Positions 59,507-64,000 of a stretch of DNA of 64,000 bases are shown here, one piece after another (positions within the stretch are counted from its first letter, which is position 1; each line of letters begins with the position of its first letter). The notes under the pieces were generated by a model that was given only the letters and a program-made list of their open reading frames with translations, was not told the DNA's origin and ran no database searches. Source of the stretch: Styela clava (taxonomy: Eukaryota > Chordata > Ascidiacea > Stolidobranchia > Styelidae); the NCBI RefSeq assembly GCF_964204865.1, contig NC_135259.1:4908974-4972973 (forward strand). The letters are read 5' to 3'. Position numbers and translations under genes: made by a program.

Positions 59507-59713
59507 GGTGACCGTACATTTGAACCCATGTACATTTGAACCCATGCGTATATACACGTGTTCAATCTATATGCGGGTGCTAAAACCCATGGGTTAGGGT
59601 TAGTATGGGTTTACCTTTCCGTGAAACAAAAAAAATTCCATAGGTGCAATAGCATACAGGTGCAATTATCATGGGTTCAAATGTACGTGGGTTCAAATGT
59701 AATGGAACCTGTC
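59507..59713. mobile_element. Small MITE, 207 bp, ends ACATTTGAACCC
   Basis: Left GGTGACCGTACATTTGAACC and inverted right GACAGGTTCCATTACATTTG, each followed by a second ATTTGAACCC unit. ATCTA flanks both sides (59502-59506, 59714-59718). It inserted directly beside the right end of the hAT copy. The class is uncertain. Confidence 0.6.
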
Positions 59714-59749
59714 ATCTAATTCATCAAAAAGAATTATTTTGCTCTACCC

Positions 59750-60250
59750 CTAAACAAGGCAAATGACAATAACCTCAATCATTGTAACTTGTGCCAACAA
59801 CCAGTCAATTATTCACCTTGTTGTTTGGATAAAAGTAAGTGAGCAAAAATTTCAGTTAAAAACCAGCTCTTAACATCGTGCCATTACTCTTCATTGATCA
59901 TGTCATCTGTAGTCCAAAATTGTTCAAAAAATGACATATTGTTCATTGCATTCAATTAACTTTCTCTTCTTGAGCAATAATAAGTAGATCAGATAATGGC
60001 CCTTCATGATCGTTTGGTAATTACCAAGCGGATAAAAGATGTGATTCTCAGTATAATGGATAACGCAGCACTAAATATAAATATATTCCTTCAATACTGA
60101 GCAAATAGAAAACGTGCAAGAAACACATGAAATAGACTAAGATCAAAATGTATGATTAAAAGAGTGGGGAAATAAAAGTATGTTTACCCATCAGAAAGAA
60201 ATTACATAAAAGCTATGCACCCATCACCTTGCTTAATGTGGATCATATAT
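59750..60250 (+). mobile_element. Fragment of the L1/Tx1-type LINE family
   Basis: At about 59975-60175 the order AATAATAAGT, AATGGCCCTTCATG, GGTAATTACCAAG, ATGGATAA, then CAAGAAACACATG and TTAAAAGAGTGGGG parallels 7560-7810 of the large LINE (AATAAGTGGG, AATGGCCCTTCATG, GTAAATACCAAG, ATGGATAATCC, CAAGAAACGCATGG, TTAAAAGAATGGGG). It is diverged and broken, and truncated at 60253 by the hAT copy. Confidence 0.75.
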
Positions 60251-60252
60251 AG

Positions 60253-61746
60253 CAGGGGTTCTCTAACTTTTGGTGTTGCGGAGCCCTTGAAAAGTTGAAT
60301 ATTATTCGCGGAGCCCCAAGATAAATGTTAAAATTGTTACTTTCAGATTAATATTCCTGGGCAAGTTAAAAGTACTTTACTTATTTAAAATGCTGAACCT
60401 TTTTTAATAGGATTAACACAAGCCATAAATGAATCTGAATTTTATACTAAAGCTGTAAATTTGACACTTGAACATATTAATAAATTAGGGGTCGAATCTT
60501 TTCTCTTTTGACATTTTTGGAAGACTTAACAGGCCGCTAATAACGTGCGCGATTTTATTTTGTTACAATCGCCGATTTTTTTCGTCAGCATGGCGTGTTT
60601 TGAACATCTTTGCGCCGGTGTTTATTCTCCCTAAATCAAAAATTTCCCTCGGCATATACATGTATTGTTACACAATGACGACGTTAATTCCTTTTTTGTT
60701 CTCGTGGGAAATTATGAGTTCAATGTGAAAAACATGTTACCATATAATAGTCATCTGCGACGAAATGTTAAAAATTATAATTAATAAAGAGATAAATCCG
60801 CAACTCAAATTTCCTAATTGAAAAACGGCATTCTAAAATATTAAAACTGAAACTTAAAATGGAAGATCACACGTTTGGCTTCAGCAGACTCACCTCAGAT
60901 TGAAAACGCTTTTATAGACATTGTAAATCACAAAATTTGGTGTTATGTTAGGTTTTCGTCGTAGTAACTGCGAAATCGAAACACAGTCAATTGTGCGCGC
61001 GATGTACCCTTTTTTCCCATTCTGAAACTACCGACGAAGCCGCACGCAATCAATTGTGCACGCGATCCACGATGTACCTTTTTTCATTCTGAAACTACCG
61101 ACGGAGCCGAATGCAATAAAATAAATTCTAATTGTTCGTATTTTGCCCAGACATTGTGATTTTTTAAACGGCGATATCCTGCTTAAAAATAATCTCAGGT
61201 GCGAAAGAACAAATCAAGTTTGACAAATCCCAAGATCGCGAAAATACGACTCCACTTTATTTATTGTTGGCAGTTTATTACATATTTTATGTTATTTTAG
61301 AATAGTATTCTTTCATTTAAGTAATACTAATACTAATCTCGAATCAAACTTGAGTAACGATGATCACAATTACATAATAACGAAGAGACACGTTGAAAGC
61401 TCGCATCGGTCATGGATTGAATATTTTACGCAACAGAAATCTCGTTATCCGTTTTTTTAATGGCGAAGAATGTTGCGCGGAAATTTCCGATTCCAATTTT
61501 GAACCACCTCCCTCTTAAGAATCCTGGCTGCGCTCCTGCTTATAAATAATGTCATTTTTAATTCAGCCTCTTTACCATATTTCGAGGCTGTATTGTTGTC
61601 AGATTTTATCAACGCTGTTATTGCTTCTTTCAACAGTTACAAAATTTTGAGTCAGTATTTCGAAGAGTAATCGAATAGCTCGCGGAGCCCCTGGGTTTCT
61701 CTCGCGGAACCCTGGGGCTCCGTACGGAGCACTTTGAGAACCTATG
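60253..61746 (-). mobile_element. Non-autonomous hAT-like element, copy 2 of the inverted pair (1494 bp)
   Basis: Begins CAGGGGTTCTCTAACTTTTG and ends GTTCTC-type sequence in reverse (CTTTGAGAACCTATG at 61746). It matches copy 1 over its whole length in opposite orientation with scattered changes. Flanks are ATATATAG (left) and ATCTAATA (right), which do not match each other. Confidence 0.85.
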
Positions 61747-64000
61747 ATCTAATAGACCAATCGCTTTAAGATTTTGGTTGAATATTGTATTTGTCGATAG
61801 AAGGCTATTACTTTTATTTATATCAAAAATCTTATTGGGCTCTATGGGATTCGTTTTATGTGTGCGACGAAGTCATTAAAAATAAATGCGCACCTCGTTC
61901 GCATTTGGTGGTCAGGCGGATTCGTGAAGAATTCCGCTAACGCTAATCTACTGTGCTTGCATACTCGTTATTTTTCGCCTTCGTGTCCTTATATTTGAAC
62001 ACTGCTTTCTCGTTGCCGGGAGTTTTATTATTGATAGGTAAATGGAGTAGTATCTGCTTTGTTGTTTCGGAATATTATTTGATATATATGAGGCTTCCTG
62101 TTTCTTTTCTACGTGTGCAGTTGGTGAAACATTGAACACTTTCATCACCTGTTCAGTTCGATTTTGTCTGTATTCGTGGCTTTGAATTCTTAATGAGCCG
62201 TCAACTTTGTTAACAACGTTATCCGTTTCTCCTTGGATCGGGTGTCTTTTGGGTATGCAGGTCGCCTCGACTTACCTCAACGTAAACCTGTTCTAATATT
62301 TATTGTTTGTTTGATTTATATATTACTGTTATTTATCTATTACTGTTAGACTTGTCATGGGTGTCGCTGCTCGATCACCAGTCTTGGTGTCTCGCGCCTC
62401 CCTTCACCCTAAAGTACCATATTTACTATTTCTTGTATTGTGTATTCACATTGTGTGCTTTGGAATGGTGAAAAAATAAATTACTGATTACTGATTACTT
62501 TGAAATGATCTAGTTTTAGACCAGATTGGTCCAAGATTGTTGGGGGCCACAATATTTTCTATTATTCATATTAATTATGTTGGTCGTTAAAAATCTCTAA
62601 ATGGCATCCAATGCTTCGTCTCCCAACCTGCTCCTTATTAGATTCTAGAGTCTTTACAACGGAGAAATTGCTTTCATAAATTAAATATTAAACGGTCCCG
62701 AACATTGACAGCATGCCGTTTTAGAATATATTTTTTCAGCACCGACATAGACGGTGTAAGCAAGTACTTTTTCTCCCACATCTAGTTAAAATTCTGTTTG
62801 AATTGGTCAGCTTTCCTTTCGAACTCGTGTTTACAAAGCGACTTACAAATCACTGCAGATTGATCGAATACTGAATTTTGGCAATTGTGAAGTAGGCTAC
62901 AGCAGGGTAATTAATGGGCACCAATTTTAGTGTTACTGTTCACACTGATTACAAAAAGACAATGCGGAAGAGAGTATAATGCTAGGCTGATATTTTTGTA
63001 TGTAGGCTATATTGTTAACGAATATTACCGAAGCAAGAGATCAATTTGTGAAAGTTTAAAGTCATTCAAGAGTACCGAAGTTGAATAACTGACTTTTAGT
63101 TTTGGTTGGCCATCAAGCACACTATTCGATTACTTCAGCAAAATCACTTTTGTCCACTGACTGTCTCAACTATCCCTGTAACAAGTAAACTCAACGACAT
63201 TAGTGATGCGACAATGTTTCAAAAGATTTTCCGGTTATTTTTATGACGAAACAATACCAAAATGCTATTTTTTTTTGGTTATCACCAATTGTTACCCATA
63301 TGTGACTCTAAACCTAGACAACAACGCTGCCACGAGATGCCAATTCAACAAACCTTTCAGGTTCATGTTAATGTCATTTGAACGATGGGAGAAATTCAGA
63401 TTTCAAAAACGTTGCTAATTTGGGTTTCACTGCTCCTGAAACACATGTATCGACACAGTTGTATGTTCTAACTGCAATTGTTTTAACCTGTTTTTTTTTT
63501 GTAAAGCATTGTAAAATAATGATTTTAGCTGCATTCCAAATACCGCCTTCAAACTGTTTTAAAATACTTATCTACTTGCTTCAATATCACAAACTAATAC
63601 CCATAAACCCAATTCGGAAACTAAATAAATCGAAGTAAACGAGTCGACCGTTTGCACGACCAGCCGAGCCAAACAGAAATTCTACCAGGATCAGCAATGG
63701 CAATTGCAAACATTTGATTAGTAAGCGGTCTACCGCGCTTTCTAACCAGGGACCGTGGGCCCCGAAGGGGCCATATAGTAGTCGGTGGGAGAACAATACT
63801 GTGCGCAAAACTGATTTTACTTTTGCCTTTACAAGAAAACTTGTAGTTTTCAAGTTTCATTGCTTAATAATTTCACAGGATTATTTCATAGGGTGCTTTC
63901 ACTTTGCTAAGCGAAGTAAAACCATTCGAGGTCAACTCATTTAGACCATTTTCTAGGCTCTTATTAGCTTAATCATTACTGCTATACTATAACTAAAAAA
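61747..64000. other. Right-end flank, no gene; a hAT C-terminal scrap
   Basis: AT-rich DNA. On the minus strand at about 62560-62700 broken frames read NLIRSRLGDEALDAI and RFLTTN, similar to the C-terminal helix region of ZBED-type hAT transposases; heavily decayed. The remaining short frames up to the window end show no recognisable family. Confidence 0.4.

Noticed and set aside
59595-59612. TTAGGGTTAG as telomere-like sequence
   Set aside because: Only one and a half units inside a small MITE; no array.

Overview
This is a window of an AT-rich animal nuclear genome. It has spliced genes with GT-AG introns, a DIDO-type chromatin protein, a SEPT6-group septin and a seven-helix receptor-like protein, set in a dense field of transposons. 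The two recognisable host proteins look close to vertebrate families while the repeat mix (hAT MITEs, CR1, L1/Tx1-like LINE, Penelope, BEL/Pao, P-element/THAP) is that of an invertebrate. An invertebrate deuterostome, perhaps a tunicate, is my best guess (inference, moderate confidence). I see no bacterial genes, CRISPR array or rRNA.

Layout. 358-4565 (minus): a THAP/P-element-like transposase gene that I can splice into 15 exons in one frame, broken only by one in-frame TAG. 5372-5486 (plus): an orphan candidate first exon. 5862-7348: the 3' part of a hAT transposon of the DUF4371 type. 7396-11838: a decayed L1/Tx1-type LINE. 11839-15060: two complete hAT MITEs and a SINE-like remnant. 15061-18971: a LINE tail, then a Penelope-like fragment split by a 3.0-kb hAT transposon with intact ends, an 8-bp target duplication and a transposase with one frameshift. 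18972-19382: tandem repeat. 20584-29104 (minus): a CR1-type LINE interrupted by a BEL/Pao retrotransposon (plus strand, 21418-26.9 kb) and by a hAT MITE.

30619-31746 (minus): an intronless seven-transmembrane protein. 32153-34202: a three-level nest, repeat inside hAT inside hAT; the inner repeat recurs at 38008-38885. 35.8-40.3 kb: tandem repeats, a minisatellite, a LINE ORF1 remnant and a tRNA-like SINE. 41892-43770: a hAT remnant carrying a second hAT end.

45785-50494 (plus): a DIDO1/PHF3-like gene (PHD, TFIIS-M, SPOC) in two coding exons, with a 317-bp hAT MITE in its intron. 53353-54651 (minus): an intronless septin. 58021-61746: two inverted 1.5-kb hAT copies around a LINE fragment and a small MITE. 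The rest is intergenic sequence in which I recognise nothing.

Functionally only three loci look like ordinary host genes (DIDO-like regulator, septin, receptor-like protein). They do not form an obvious pathway. The THAP gene may be a fourth. Almost everything else records successive transposon insertions, whose order can be read from the nesting and target duplications.
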